From Mytilus trossulus (lineage: Eukaryota; Mollusca; Bivalvia; Mytilida; Mytilidae), in NCBI RefSeq assembly GCF_036588685.1, contig NC_086384.1, positions 14,770,195 through 14,834,194 of the forward strand: a DNA stretch of 64,000 nucleotides. Reading direction: 5' to 3'. Below, in pieces: positions 49,827 through 61,413 of the stretch (the first letter of the stretch is position 1; every line of letters starts with the position of its first letter). The position numbers and the translations under genes are program-made. The notes below the pieces were generated by a model that was not told the origin of the DNA, did no database searches, and saw only the letters and a program-made list of their open reading frames with translations.

Positions 49827-51512
49827 TCTTGTATAAATACTGCACTCTAGCATGTCTAGGTGCTCAAGTTACAGCATATATCTAATGTCAGATGTCTAAT
49901 ATGTAATAAACAAAACTAAGTACTAATAGCTTAAACAAGACATATCAAAACCAATAAACATGCTTTTATAGTTATAGAAGTATTTGACTTTTAAATGTAT
50001 GTATACGTAATACAATATTCTTTGGGACCATCTATTGCATCATAATAATTGTTCTTTTTATAGATCTATAAACTTAGTATTTTGTTTTTGTCCTCTCAGA
50101 GACTGTAATTCCTCAATGTATAGATCATCTTCATGTTATTTTCCAGTCAACTTTCTAAATTTCTAAATATGATAAACATTCATCATACTTGATTTATAAT
50201 CTATATTAGAAATATTTTGTTCAGTTTTGTTATTTATATACAGACATGACATAAGATTGTCATCAGATTGAAACTCAAATCCAAATTTTATTTATAAAAT
50301 AATCAAAATTTGATATGGTAGTATTTATATGGACCATTTTTTTTTTAATATTCAAAATTCTTTAAAAATAGTAAAATGGTTATTATAAATCCTCTATGTG
50401 TCAAAAAGGGAAATTAATATTTTTTATTGTCATATATATATATATAGAAAAATAAAAAAACAATGTTTTTTCACAACTGGAAAAAAAACTAATATACACT
50501 TGTATTTTTATAAAATTGTCTTTTTGACAGAAGAGGGAATTGAATAAATTAACCAGTTACAGTATACATGCTATATATCGATAAAAAAAAGTGTGATATT
50601 TTTTGTGAAATCCTTTTTACATTCCATTTTTGTACAATGGATCTCTGACTTAACATGATCTCTAATGATTGAGTCTGTGTAAAAGTTATGTTAGACACAA
50701 ACCATGATACTGCTGTACACAAGTAATTAAAAATGTAATGACATTGAGAAAAAAGTTATGTGTTTTCTAACTAGACCAAATTTTGTTTCATTTATTTTTT
50801 AAGATGCATGTTTGCTAGTAGTGATTCTGTAATGTTGTATTACAATTTATTTGAATGTGTGTAAAATCATTTTTTTAAGTTCCTAAACTTGCTGAAATTG
50901 AAATTTGAAACACTAAACAAGTGAAAAAAAATGCACCATAAAAAAGCATCAGGTAATAATAGAAATAATAACAGTCATGATAGAGGGTAACAAATCTAGT
51001 GAAAAAGATTGGCAACATATAAACTATAATTAAAGTTAGCAAGAACAAATTTCTGAAAAAAAAACCACAAACGGTTTATATTTTATGCAAAGTTATTCAT
51101 CACTTAGGAAGAGGTATGATTAGACCCTTTATTTGACCCGACTAATATTAATGCCTGACAGACTTATGTCTTATAAATTTCGAAAAAGATGTTATTAGGG
51201 AGATTGATTTTCAAATTGCAGTGGACAATGAAAAGTGACCATTTCTCACCCTCACTTTTGAAATTAGGATATAGATGTTAACAAGATATGTGATATAATT
51301 GTTATTTATATAAACAAGATATTTATTAAATTATTTATAGATGTGAAATACCCAGAAGTGTAACCTATGACATATGTTATTAAATCTTAAGAAGATTGTG
51401 TAATGTCTTGATGAACGTGCAATAATAAGAAGAATTTCAAGTTTCAAATAAAAGATGGATCACAATAAACCCTTTTTATTTGATTTTAAAACTGAAATAT
51501 AGTTTTTGTCTT
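49827..51512. other. Non-coding, AT-rich
   Basis: No exon or recognised element. A short (TA)n tract near 50430-50446. It may contain alternative, longer CPTP 3' UTR. Confidence 0.5.
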
Positions 51513-53412
51513 TTTAGCTCACCTGTCCCGAAGGGACAAGTGAGCTTATGCCATCACTTGGCGTCCCTCGTCGTCCGTCGTCTGTCGTCGTCCGTCGTCG
51601 TCTGTCGTCGTAAACTATTTCAAGAATCTTCTCCTCTGAAACTACTGAGCCAAATACTTTCAAACTTTAACTGAATGTTCCTTAGGGTATCTAATTTATA
51701 AATTGTATCCGAAGTTATGATCTATCAACAAACATGGTCGCCATTGCTAAAAATAGAACATAGGGGTCAAATGCAGTTTTTGGCTTATAACTCAAAAACC
51801 AAAGCATTTAGAGCAAATCTGACATGGGGGTAATATTGTTTATCAGGTCAAGATCTATCTGCTCTGAAATTTTCAGATGAATCAGACAACCCGTTGTTGG
51901 GTTGCTGCCCCTGAATTGGTAATTTTAAGGAAATTTTGCTGTTTTTGGTTATTATCTTGAATATTATTATAGATAGAGATAAACTGTAAACAGGAATAAT
52001 GTTCAGCAAAGTAAGATTTACAAATAAGTCAACATGACGGAAATGGTCAGTTGACCCCTTTAGGAGTTATTGCCCTTTATAGTCAATTTTTAACCATTTT
52101 TCGCAAATCTTGGTAATCTTTTACAAAAATCTTCTCCTCTGAAACTACTGGGCCAAATACTTCCAAACTTTAACTGAATGTTCCTTAGGGTATCTAGTTT
52201 GTAAATTGTATCTGAAGTTATGATCTATCAACAAACATGATCGCCATTGCTAAAAATAGAACATTGGGGTCAAATGCAGATTTTGGCTTATAACTCAAAA
52301 ACCAAAGCATTTAGCTCTTATCTGACATGGGTTAATATTGTTTATCAGGTCAAGATCTATCTGCCCTGAAATTTTCAGATGAATCAGACAACCCGTTGTT
52401 GGGTTGCTGCCCCTGAATTGGTAATTTTAAGGAAATTTTGCTGTTTTTGGTTATTATCTTGAATATTATTATGGATAGAGATAAACTGTAAACAGGAATA
52501 ATGTTCAGCAAAGTAAGATTTACAAATAAGTCAACATGACGGAAATGGTCAGTTGACCCCTTTAGGAGTTATTGCCCTTTATGGTCAATTTTTAACCATT
52601 TTTCGTAAATCTTAGTAGTCTTTTACAAAAATCTTCTCCTCTGAAACTAGTGGGCCAAATACTTCCAAACTTTAACTGAATGTTCCTTAGGGTATCTAGT
52701 TTGTAAATTGTATCCGAAGTTGTGATCTATCAACAAACATGGTCGCCATTGCTAAAAATAGAACATAGTGGTCAAATGCAGTTTTTGGCTTATACCTCAA
52801 AAACCAAAGCATTTTGAGCAAATCTGACATGGGATAATTTTGTTTATCAGGTCAAGATCTATCTGCCCTGAAATTTTCTGATGAATCAGACAACCTGTTG
52901 TTGGGTTGCTGAATTGCCTGAATTGATAATTTAAGGAAATTTTGCTGTTTTTGTTTATTTTCTTGAATATAATTATAGATAGAAATAAACTGTAAACAGC
53001 AATAATGTTCAGCAAAGTAAGATCTTCAATTAAGTCAATTTGACCAAAATTGTCAATTGACCCCTTAAGGAGTTATTGCCCTTTAAAGACTTTTTTTCAC
53101 AATTTGTTCATCATGTTAACTTACTTTAAAAAATCTTCTCCTTTGAAACTGCTGTATCAATTTTAGCCAAACTTAGGCTAAATCAGTTTCAGAGTATCTA
53201 GTATAAATTTTATATTTTATTTCCTTGTATGTCAAGAAACATAGCTCCTATGGCTAAAATAGAACATAGGAGAAAATGATTTTTTTTTGGCTTTTGAAGA
53301 AAATAGGACGATCCAAAAAACATTTAAATAAATTGAAAAGCCAAAATAATCAGTGATGAGAGATTTAACCAAAAGAATTAAGGTGAGCGATTCAGGCTCT
53401 TGAGAGCCTCTT
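51513..53412 (+). mobile_element. Hairpin-ended element with ~502-bp internal repeats, copy 2
   Basis: Opens with the hairpin AGCTCACCTGTCCC-GAA-GGGACAAGTGAGCT and a GTCGTC-rich tract. It then has three units marked by CTTTAACTGAATGTTCC at 51665, 52168 and 52670 (period 502-503) and a diverged fourth, and closes with AAGGTGAGCG and the palindrome GGCTCTTGAGAGCC. Same family as 37961-39270 on the other strand. No ORF. The units are very similar to one another, so the array was amplified or homogenised after it formed. Confidence 0.8.
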
Positions 53413-55129
53413 GTTATTTATTGTATTTGTAAACCATATTCTATGAATAATGTTAACGAAGCCTACTTTCTAAACTGATTTTTGTTTGTTACTGTGCCAC
53501 CGTTCATTCGAATATAAACATGATAATATTGTCCCTAGTCTTGATCATCAACAGGACATATATAAACATATTATATGATAAGGAGATGTGGTTTGAGTGT
53601 CAATGTGATATCTTTCCAACAGAGACCAAAGGACAAAAACTTAAGCAAATCATTCTCAGTTATCATTAGCATATTATGAAGTTTTATCGTAGAATTCATG
53701 AGCTTCAACAAATTTTAAAAGTATTTCAATTTTCAAATCTATATGGAGTAAGGCCCTTCAAAACATATAGATTGATTGATTGGGTGTTGTCACTTACACC
53801 GCAGCTATTGGACATGTCAAATGTTGCTGTTTGAGGAGGCTGTAGAAAATCCCCAATTTTCAGGAATAAAACTGACTATTAACCAAGGATTTATTTTCAA
53901 ATTTGCAAACATATGTTTAAGCTCTTATAAGCTTCAAAACATTCATGGATAGATTTAAACTTCAGATACAACAGTCAATACATGCAATATGTCTTTTGAT
54001 TGAGATCAGCCTTTTCAATTGATATTTGATAGTGTGTATTTCTATATAGTAATGTTAAATTATTTTTTCAGATAAGAGTGAAGGTTGGTACCTATTCAAA
54101 CGTTTAAACCTGCTGTATTTGTTTGCACCTGTCTGATGTTCAGTAGATGTCGTTTGTTTATGTGGTTCATTGTTATCAAATATGTGTTCCAGATTAGCGT
54201 GGGAATACTATCATCATTGAGTTTCAGCTGGAAAAGATTGTTTGTTTTTTTGCATTGCCCATGGATTTTACCTATCTATAAGTGCTGCATATTCTGAATT
54301 TGCAAGTGTAATTTTGTTGTAACTCAGTTGTTAGTCCCTTTTATTCTTATCTGTCACTTTCGTGGAGAGACCGACGGAAACAATATGTTGCAGAAGTAAA
54401 ACTCGATCCCTTCATCTATATTGTGATTTTTTTAATTTTGGTCGTCTCGCTCGTTAGCTTTCTAATATATTTTGAGTGGCAAGATCTTGTTTGATCTTTG
54501 AATTTGACAGACTTTCTTCCGTTGGAAGACTCGAAACGTTTTTTTTTTCGCGTATGATCAACCTTAATGCGTAAACACATGTCACACGAAAGAACATGGC
54601 CTTTGATTGCTTATTGTTTTTTTGGCCAAACACTATGTTTGTCAATAGTAGCCAAAAACCCGTCCTGTCCTAAGTGCGAAACACCATAATTAAAGTCATG
54701 ATAAATTTACAAGGTTTTGGAAGACGCCATTATTTATGCACGTTTCATTCTTACTGGTTTTTAACCTCTTCTGAAACCATTTATACAAAACACCACCACA
54801 AACCGAGAAATCTTGAGATTATACTAGATCTTTTTCTCGAACCTTATCACTTAAAGTTAAAACGTCATTTTGCAAGAAGTTAGACATAACCTTTTAATCT
54901 GGAACAACTTGTAATTGACCTATAGCAAGACTATCAAATAACTCACTATTGGGCACTTCAGAATCTAGAGGTACAAGAGGTGCATAGTCCATAAAATAAT
55001 TCGAGCTCTACACTCCCCAAGTCCTCGTCTCCTTCATAGTTTTTTTACTATATTTGTCTCATTTACCTCATTTGAATGTAACAGAAGATTCTTTGCATTT
55101 ACATTTTCACTAACAATGTTTTATTTCCA
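53413..55129. other. Non-coding with SINE remnants
   Basis: Positions 54065-54180 carry a diverged SINE family D copy (GAAGGTTGGTACC, TTTGCACCTGTCTGATG, GATGTCGTTTGTTTATG). A fragment at 53575-53650 has AGATGTGGTTTGAGTGTCAA. No exon recognised. Confidence 0.5.
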
Positions 55130-55517
55130 ACAGCCACTTCAGTACAGGTGCGTCTTCCGAAGTGTATCTGCCATTTCATTGTTTTTACCTGGTGTGTGAT
55201 CGATGTCAGAGTCATAGTCCTCACATTTTAAGTGCCCAACGACCCAATCTACCGACGAAACCTTTTGATGCATCAAATATTTCAGAGCCTAATGATCTGT
55301 GAAAACGCTGAACAGACGAGTCAAATAAACACAAATATGTTTGACACCCTCTAGAACATAACAGCTAAAGAATCGTGTTCTTTGGTGCACCAGATACATT
55401 CTGTCTGGGAAAATATTTTACTTCCATAAAGTATGACAATCTCTCAGTGTTTGCTATTTAATTGACCTTAAACAAAACTAATTGCTGTACTACGGGGATC
55501 ACAAGTCAGCATGATAG

Positions 55518-56385
55518 TTAGCAAAGGTACCAGGATTATAATTTAGTACGCTAGATGCTCGTTTCGTCTACATAAGACTCATCAGTGACGCTTATTTCAA
55601 AATATGTATAAAGCCAAACAAATACAAAGTTGAAGAGCATTGAGAATCCAAAATCACCAAAAATTGTGCCAAATACGGCTTAGGTAATCTATGCCTGGGA
55701 TAAGTAGTTATCAAGCACCAGAATCATAATTTAGTACGCCAGACGTGCGTACGTCTACATAAGACTCATCACTGACGCTCATATCAACATAGTTATAAAG
55801 CCAAAGAAATACAAAGTTACAGAGAAGTGAGGACCCAAAATTCCGAAATACGGCTAAGGTAATCAATTCCTGGGATAAAAAAAATCCTTAGTTTTTCGAA
55901 AAATTCAAGTTTTTTAATAGGAAATTTATAAAAATGACCACATAATTTAAATTCATGTCAACACTGAAGTGCTGACTTCTTAATAAGAATATCCTTAGTT
56001 TTTTGAAAAATTCAAAGTTTTGTTACTGTGAATCCATTATTATTCGTCGGATATCAATTTCGTGGAATTCGTGGGTACAGTTAAACCACAAAATTAAATG
56101 TTCGAAGAATGATGAATACTCTATAGGTTTGTGTGCAGACTTCAGCAACACCACGAAATTAAATATCCACGAATATGCAAGTTTTCATTAATCCACGAAA
56201 ATTGGTACCCACGAAAATAAAAGAATCCACAGTAACAGGAAATTTATTCAAATGACCACATTATTGATATTCCTGTCAACACCGAAGTGTTGACTACTGG
56301 GCTGGCGATACCATCGGGGACGAAACAGTAATCAGCAGTGACATCGACCCAGTGGTGTAAATAGTTATCAAAGGTACCATAAACG
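55518..56385 (+). repeat. Repeat family B array, interrupted by a MITE
   Basis: Units start at about 55518 (AGTTAGCAAAGGTACCAGG) and 55702 (AGTTATCAAGCACCAG). The second is followed by the GTCAACACTGAAGTGCTGAC hairpin, and a third tail at 56255-56345 has GACCCAGTGGTGTAAATAG before a truncated start. The array lies inside the Ty3/gypsy relic, so it inserted after the retrotransposon. Confidence 0.82.
56025..56245. mobile_element. MITE nested inside the family B array
   Basis: Begins ACTGTGAATCCATTATTATT and ends AAAAGAATCCACAGTAAC. The interior has two CACGAA(A/T)-rich halves. Flanks GTTTTGTT and TAACAGG together restore the uninterrupted repeat sequence GTTTTGTAACAGG seen at 61633 and 61985. 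Related to 24155-24366. Confidence 0.82.
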
Positions 56386-57311
56386 GTTTGTTCATATCAG
56401 GATATGCCAAAAAGTTGCATGGCATACCAAAGTAAATGCAATATCTGTTCAAAATCTGTTCTCAATAAAACATTAAAAAAAGAAGCAATGTTAGCTAAAG
56501 AATCAACGAACTACCGATAGTACCTACATATGCCCAGAAAATATTTAACTCGTTTTGATTTTTAGTGGCCGAAAATAAAATTACAGCATCCGTTTTAGAA
56601 GGCTCCACCAGAACCATGTGTTTCAATTGTATGTGACCTAAGTGTTTGACCTTTCTGACTGTAAACTCCCATTTTGTTGGTTTGAATGTAAGATTTGGTC
56701 TCAGCGTCTGTTCAAAGCTTGTTTTAGTTGCCTAAGATGATGTCATCGACATAGTCTAAACCAAATTTCCAATTTAATCCTCTGTACACTTGAATCACGA
56801 TCATTTGAAAACTGACATAAAAGTTTTTAAGACTGAAAGGTAAACGAAGCCATTTGTAAACACAATTTCTGTTATGGATGCAGACATGTGTCTTGTTTCC
56901 TCGTCCATCACAACGGAAGCCACTATATATCAAGTGATGCAATATATTTGCTTGTGCACATGATTCTCCTAATGAATCAAAAAGTTAACACATTTAAGCA
57001 TAGGCAATGGCATAGACAAAGGAACTGTTTGTTTGTTGAGTATACGATAATCACAACAACATCTCCTTTGCTCTAACTAGCATTTGATGGTCTGGTCAGA
57101 TGGTGTCGTTTTATCTCTTCGACATAACTGCTGGTTTCGTTTTCAACATGCGATGACTGATGGTAGAACAGTCTTTTTACTGGTCTTGCGTCTCTGTATT
57201 TCTTAATTCTGTGTTTGCATGTTTTTGAATGACTTAATTCTTGACGACTTGTTGGTTAAGTACCTCTATAACCATTCAAAAATGTAAAACGATTTTTAGT
57301 TCGCTCTTTTG

Positions 57312-58362
57312 TTAAGGTAGATAGGGTGTCTACCTCCATTTTGGATTTTGCAATACCAGAAAACAAGGTATAGATTTTTGATAAAATGTTCAAATTTTGA
57401 AATTAGTAGGTAATTTAGGTGTACGATTTTTCATTATGATATAGAAAATGGCATGTTTTATCATATTTATGATTGTATTATACCAAAAATCAAATGCTTT
57501 TGTTTGATTCATTTTTTCCAACTTTGCCAAATAAGAAGAGACAACTCAAATGCAAGGGCAGATAATTCAGATAGTGTTACTTTTACAATAAAATGTATTA
57601 GGAGTTTTCCCATTTTATTATGTAGCAAGAAAATGTGTCCGGTGACCCCATTTTTTCTTCTTATTATCTGAAAGAATAATATTTGAGCTATCTTCTCGTA
57701 TTTAATCTCAAAATTCTATGGTGTAGTTTCGTTTTATGACGGAAAATTGGGTTTTCCATGCATATTATGTAGCAAGAAATTAGTAGGTAATTTAGGTGTA
57801 CGATTTTTCATTATGATATAGAAAATGGCATGTTTTATCATATTTATGATTGTATTATACCAAAAATCAAATGCTTTTGTTTGATTCATTTTTTCCAAAA
57901 ATCCCGCTGCAAATGTTTGCACCTGTCCTAAGTCAGGAATCTGATGTACAGTAGTTGTCGTTTGTTTATGTAATATATACGTGTTTCTCGTTTTGTTTAT
58001 ATAGATTATACCGTTGGTTTTCCCGTTTGAATGGTTTTACACTAGTAATTTTGGGGCCCTTTATAGCTTGTTGTTCGGTGTGAGCCAAGGCTCCGTGTTG
58101 AAGGCCGTACTTTAACCTATAATGGTTTAATTTTTAAATTGTTATTTGGATGGAGAGTTGTCTCATTGGCACTCACACCACATCTTCCTATATCTATAAT
58201 CTATACAAAATTTGACAATTTTGCATAACCTGTAGTGTGAAAATAAGTCTGGTCACCCATTCTTTTTATTAATGTTCTTAAACAAGCAGGATATTAACTA
58301 CATTTTGGCAAATTATTAAGAAATTCTATGGAATATAATTTAGACACCCCATCTACCTTTAA
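57312..58362. mobile_element. TTAA-flanked element with terminal inverted repeats
   Basis: TTAA at 57312 and 58359 encloses GGTAGATAGGGTGTCTA and the inverted end TAGACACCCCATCTACC. Inside, about 120 bp starting AAATTAGTAGGTAATTTAGG is present twice (57399 and 57777), and a SINE family D copy sits at 57895-58195. No transposase ORF. Confidence 0.8.
57895..58195 (+). mobile_element. SINE family D, near-intact copy
   Basis: Nearly identical to 35222-35465 through AAATGTTTGCACCTGTCC, CCGTTGGTTTTCCCG and AAGGCTCCGTGTTGAAGG. It continues to the SINE tail GGAGAGTTGTCTCATTGGC and ACACCACATCTTCC. Nested inside the TTAA-flanked element. Confidence 0.87.
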
Positions 58363-59220
58363 TCAGAATTCTTTATATCAAAATCAAAACGTGTTTTTTT
58401 TAAGTATTGCGATGTGAAATTTTCTATTACATTATTATAAATCTATGATATATTGCATTTCTCTAGCAAAATTAACACAAAACGAAATTTGGAAAAATGT
58501 GAAGAGCGTTCAGGTATGATGATTAAGCATTATTATGAAATATGTATTGAAAAATCAAAACAGCCATTTTCAAATTCATAGAAGAACCAGAACTTTTTCT
58601 ATAAAAGTACTACAAACTTTCAATGAACACAGAGTCCAATTTTATAACTAGACACAATTCAAGTTGAAGCATATAAATATTATATAAATGTTAAAAATAG
58701 CATAACAATGTCAGTTGAGAAAACAAGCATGACAAGGTTCAACTCTTTTAAATAACATGGAATATTATCAATCTAACACTTAAGACGAAAAAATTCTTAA
58801 TTAGAAAAACTAATTAACACCTAAAAATGTTGATAAGTCCGATATTTCAAAGGCAATGAAGGTTCAATAAGAAAGGTCTTCAATCTCTAGCATCTAATAA
58901 TACAACAATGCACGAAAGTTACAGGCCAATTAATATTGTAAGCTATTTGGCTGTCTCAAATCAAGATAACGGGAATAAATGCATTGATTGTTTGACATGT
59001 CTGCTATTGCTAATAATAGCACGAAGACAAATTGATTGGACAGGTAACACAACTTCTTTAAGTTTATTAATAATCAAAATAACAAAGGGTTTTTTACGAA
59101 ATATTCTAAATTTCAAAACGATATATACAATAGTTCGCCAAATGTAATTATTATGCTTTTGTAAGTTCATAACTAAAATATACAAGGTTCACATAAGATA
59201 AGCGTGTTGATATACATACG
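58363..59220. other. Upstream region of the TLR gene
   Basis: AT-rich with no recognised element. It presumably holds the promoter and 5' UTR of the TLR; a small ORF at 58908-59147 has no support. Confidence 0.5.
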
Positions 59221-61413
59221 ATGATCAACTTATACTATCTTTTACTTTGTCTTGGCTTAAAATTAACCTTAAATATAGCAACAGAAAATCCATTCAAAGT
59301 GAATCTGAAAGAAATGGAATACTTGTGTCCCATCATGTGCCAAGAAAATGACCATGTAAAATGCTGCTGCGCCTGCGAGATTTCACAATCAGAGTTGTAC
59401 TCAAATATTACCATTACTCCACTATTTGTTGAACAATTGGATGTGACAGGTCGTAGTTCAACTTTATTTGATTCGTACGAAAAGAACGTAAGTGGAACGA
59501 ATTTTGAATTGGTTTATAAAGATGGCTCCCTTCGCAGTTATCCGGCGAATATGTGTATATACAATATCGTAACTATCGACTTGTCTAATAATAAATTTGA
59601 AGAGGTAGGAGACGTTTCATGTTTAGTGGATCTCGATACTCTGATTCTTAATTATAACTTTATTACCTATGTTTCAAATAGAACATTCGAAGGACTGAAA
59701 AAACTTAGAAACGTTGATCTATCCTACAACCGAATTAAATATTTGGACAACAATTTGTTTGCTAGTAACACAGTATTTTTCGCCGATTTTTCTGGCAATT
59801 ACTTTAAGGAAATTGATGTTTCAAATATTTTGCATGATGTGACTTGCAATTTCAATTTTGAAAACAATAATGGTCACATGACCATAACTAACCATGACAA
59901 CATACAGTTAGGTTCTGACGTCACAGAATTCTGTGGACATCTTAATTTCGACAACAATTCCTTGTCAATAAACCCCATTTTAATGGTCAGTGATAATATA
60001 GATCCAAATGAAATAGTGAAGTATACCGCAGGCGGAAGTCTGGCATTAGGCGGGTCCATGTATGTTTGCGACTGTGAGCTGGCGGAACTTATACAACTTG
60101 AATATCCAGATCTTAAACGCTTGGCGTCGAAAGAATTACATGAAAGTCGTTGTAAAAGTCCAGAAAAATTAAAAAATAAAGACATTTACGAATTATGGGA
60201 AAACAAATCTCTTCATGACGAGATGATTTGTGATTTAACCGTTCCCGATGGATGCCAAAGTTTTCAAATGAGGAATACATTGAGCGATGGATGTTCTATT
60301 GATCCATACATTTCTGGATGCAACTTTTTATGTCCTACGAAATCTGATGGGTGTGAATGTCGGTGCACGTCCCAACCAAGTAAAAAGAGACTGATAGTGG
60401 ACTGTTCTAATCAGAATTGTACCGATCTTCCCCGAGTTATTCCGAATTCAAAATACAAAGTAACTCTCATAATGTTGAATAATAAGATTGCAACTGTAAA
60501 TTGCAAGTACTATTATGAAAACATAAGTGTTTTAGATCTTAGGGGGAACTTTGTAAAGTACCTTAGTGACGATATCGGTAGGATGACGTCAGCAACGGAA
60601 GTTCGACTGGATGACCACGAATTGAACACTCTTCCTAAAGTAATTCAAAATCTACAACCAAATGTTTTTCATTTTGGATTGAAAGGAATCCCATGCATAT
60701 GTGATCATATTTGGATTGGTGAATGGCAAAAATACAGACCTTCAAATGCTATAGACTTTGATAAATTGTATTGTTTAAGCAATAACATTACGATGGAGAT
60801 GTATATAGAAAAAGCTAAATGCGACATTGAAAGCTTCGAACTCACTACTTGGATTTCATTTTCAATCATCATCACTTCAATAGTAGGCTGTTCAACATTA
60901 GTCTACTATTTTCGTTTTGAAATTTTGATACTAAGACAACGTTTGAAATCCCCAAAGAAACAATTTTCACCCAATAAAATCGATTGTTACATATCCTACG
61001 ATGGAGAAAACGAGGATGTTCGAACATTTGTATTTGATCTCGATTGTTTTCTACGTAAACGTGAGTTCTCAACGTATATTACTTGCCGGGATGCCGAATT
61101 AGGTGAAACGAGAGAAAACAATATCTTGATACATATTAAGAAATGCAAATATGTAATAATTATTCAATCTAGCAACATGTATACAAAATATAATATTTAC
61201 CATGCTCTTTATCGACAGGAATATAGATTAGCGTGGAATCGCTTCATGCAGGGAAATTTGAATAACATTCTTGTTATTGATTTTGACAATGAAGGACCCG
61301 GAAAATATTTTCATAGGAAAACTACCGCTTTGTACAGGTTGGGGATGGGACTGTCTGTGTCAAACAGGAAAATTTCTCTTTATCAAAAAATACTTGAAAC
61401 GGTCAGTAAATAG
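59221..61413 (+). CDS. Toll-like receptor, single exon
   Basis: 730 residues without introns. Signal peptide 1-20; Cys cluster CPIMC...CCCACE 36-52; leucine-rich repeats about 116-205 (IDLSNNKF, VDLSYNRI); LRRCT 283-338 (CDCELAEL, ESRC, ICDL); a second LRRNT 367-400; LRRs 413-489; a second LRRCT 492-534 (CICDHIW); transmembrane helix about 544-565; cytoplasmic TIR domain 586-730 (IDCYISYDG box 1, CRDAELGE BB loop). The two LRRCT/LRRNT cysteine clusters place it with the multiple-cysteine-cluster (Drosophila Toll-like) class. It is expected to sit in a membrane and signal through TIR adaptors on ligand binding; the ligand is unknown. The BB-loop proline is replaced by Leu627 and the box 3 Phe-Trp by Leu-Tyr (LYQKIL), so signalling may be altered. 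The stop codon lies in the adjacent repeat array. Confidence 0.93.
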   Translation: MINLYYLLLCLGLKLTLNIATENPFKVNLKEMEYLCPIMCQENDHVKCCCACEISQSELYSNITITPLFVEQLDVTGRSSTLFDSYEKNVSGTNFELVYKDGSLRSYPANMCIYNIVTIDLSNNKFEEVGDVSCLVDLDTLILNYNFITYVSNRTFEGLKKLRNVDLSYNRIKYLDNNLFASNTVFFADFSGNYFKEIDVSNILHDVTCNFNFENNNGHMTITNHDNIQLGSDVTEFCGHLNFDNNSLSINPILMVSDNIDPNEIVKYTAGGSLALGGSMYVCDCELAELIQLEYPDLKRLASKELHESRCKSPEKLKNKDIYELWENKSLHDEMICDLTVPDGCQSFQMRNTLSDGCSIDPYISGCNFLCPTKSDGCECRCTSQPSKKRLIVDCSNQNCTDLPRVIPNSKYKVTLIMLNNKIATVNCKYYYENISVLDLRGNFVKYLSDDIGRMTSATEVRLDDHELNTLPKVIQNLQPNVFHFGLKGIPCICDHIWIGEWQKYRPSNAIDFDKLYCLSNNITMEMYIEKAKCDIESFELTTWISFSIIITSIVGCSTLVYYFRFEILILRQRLKSPKKQFSPNKIDCYISYDGENEDVRTFVFDLDCFLRKREFSTYITCRDAELGETRENNILIHIKKCKYVIIIQSSNMYTKYNIYHALYRQEYRLAWNRFMQGNLNNILVIDFDNEGPGKYFHRKTTALYRLGMGLSVSNRKISLYQKILETVSK

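Larger units (their letters stand above)
55130..57200 (-). pseudogene. Decayed Ty3/gypsy retrotransposon pol fragment
   Basis: Minus-strand reading, with several frame changes and stops, gives recognisable reverse transcriptase and RNase H blocks of a Ty3/gypsy-type pol. In order these are a CDYRILN-like block near 57050, KWLRLPFSLKN near 56850, the catalytic YVDDIIL block near 56740, LGHI at about 56640 and, beyond an insertion, FTDH and KYLMHQ RNase H/tether blocks near 55290-55250. No LTR, protease or integrase was found. The 55518-56385 repeat array splits the fragment. It is an inactive relic. Confidence 0.78.

Noticed and set aside
55130-57200. Live retrotransposon
   Set aside because: Stops and frame changes throughout, split by later insertions, no LTRs or integrase seen.
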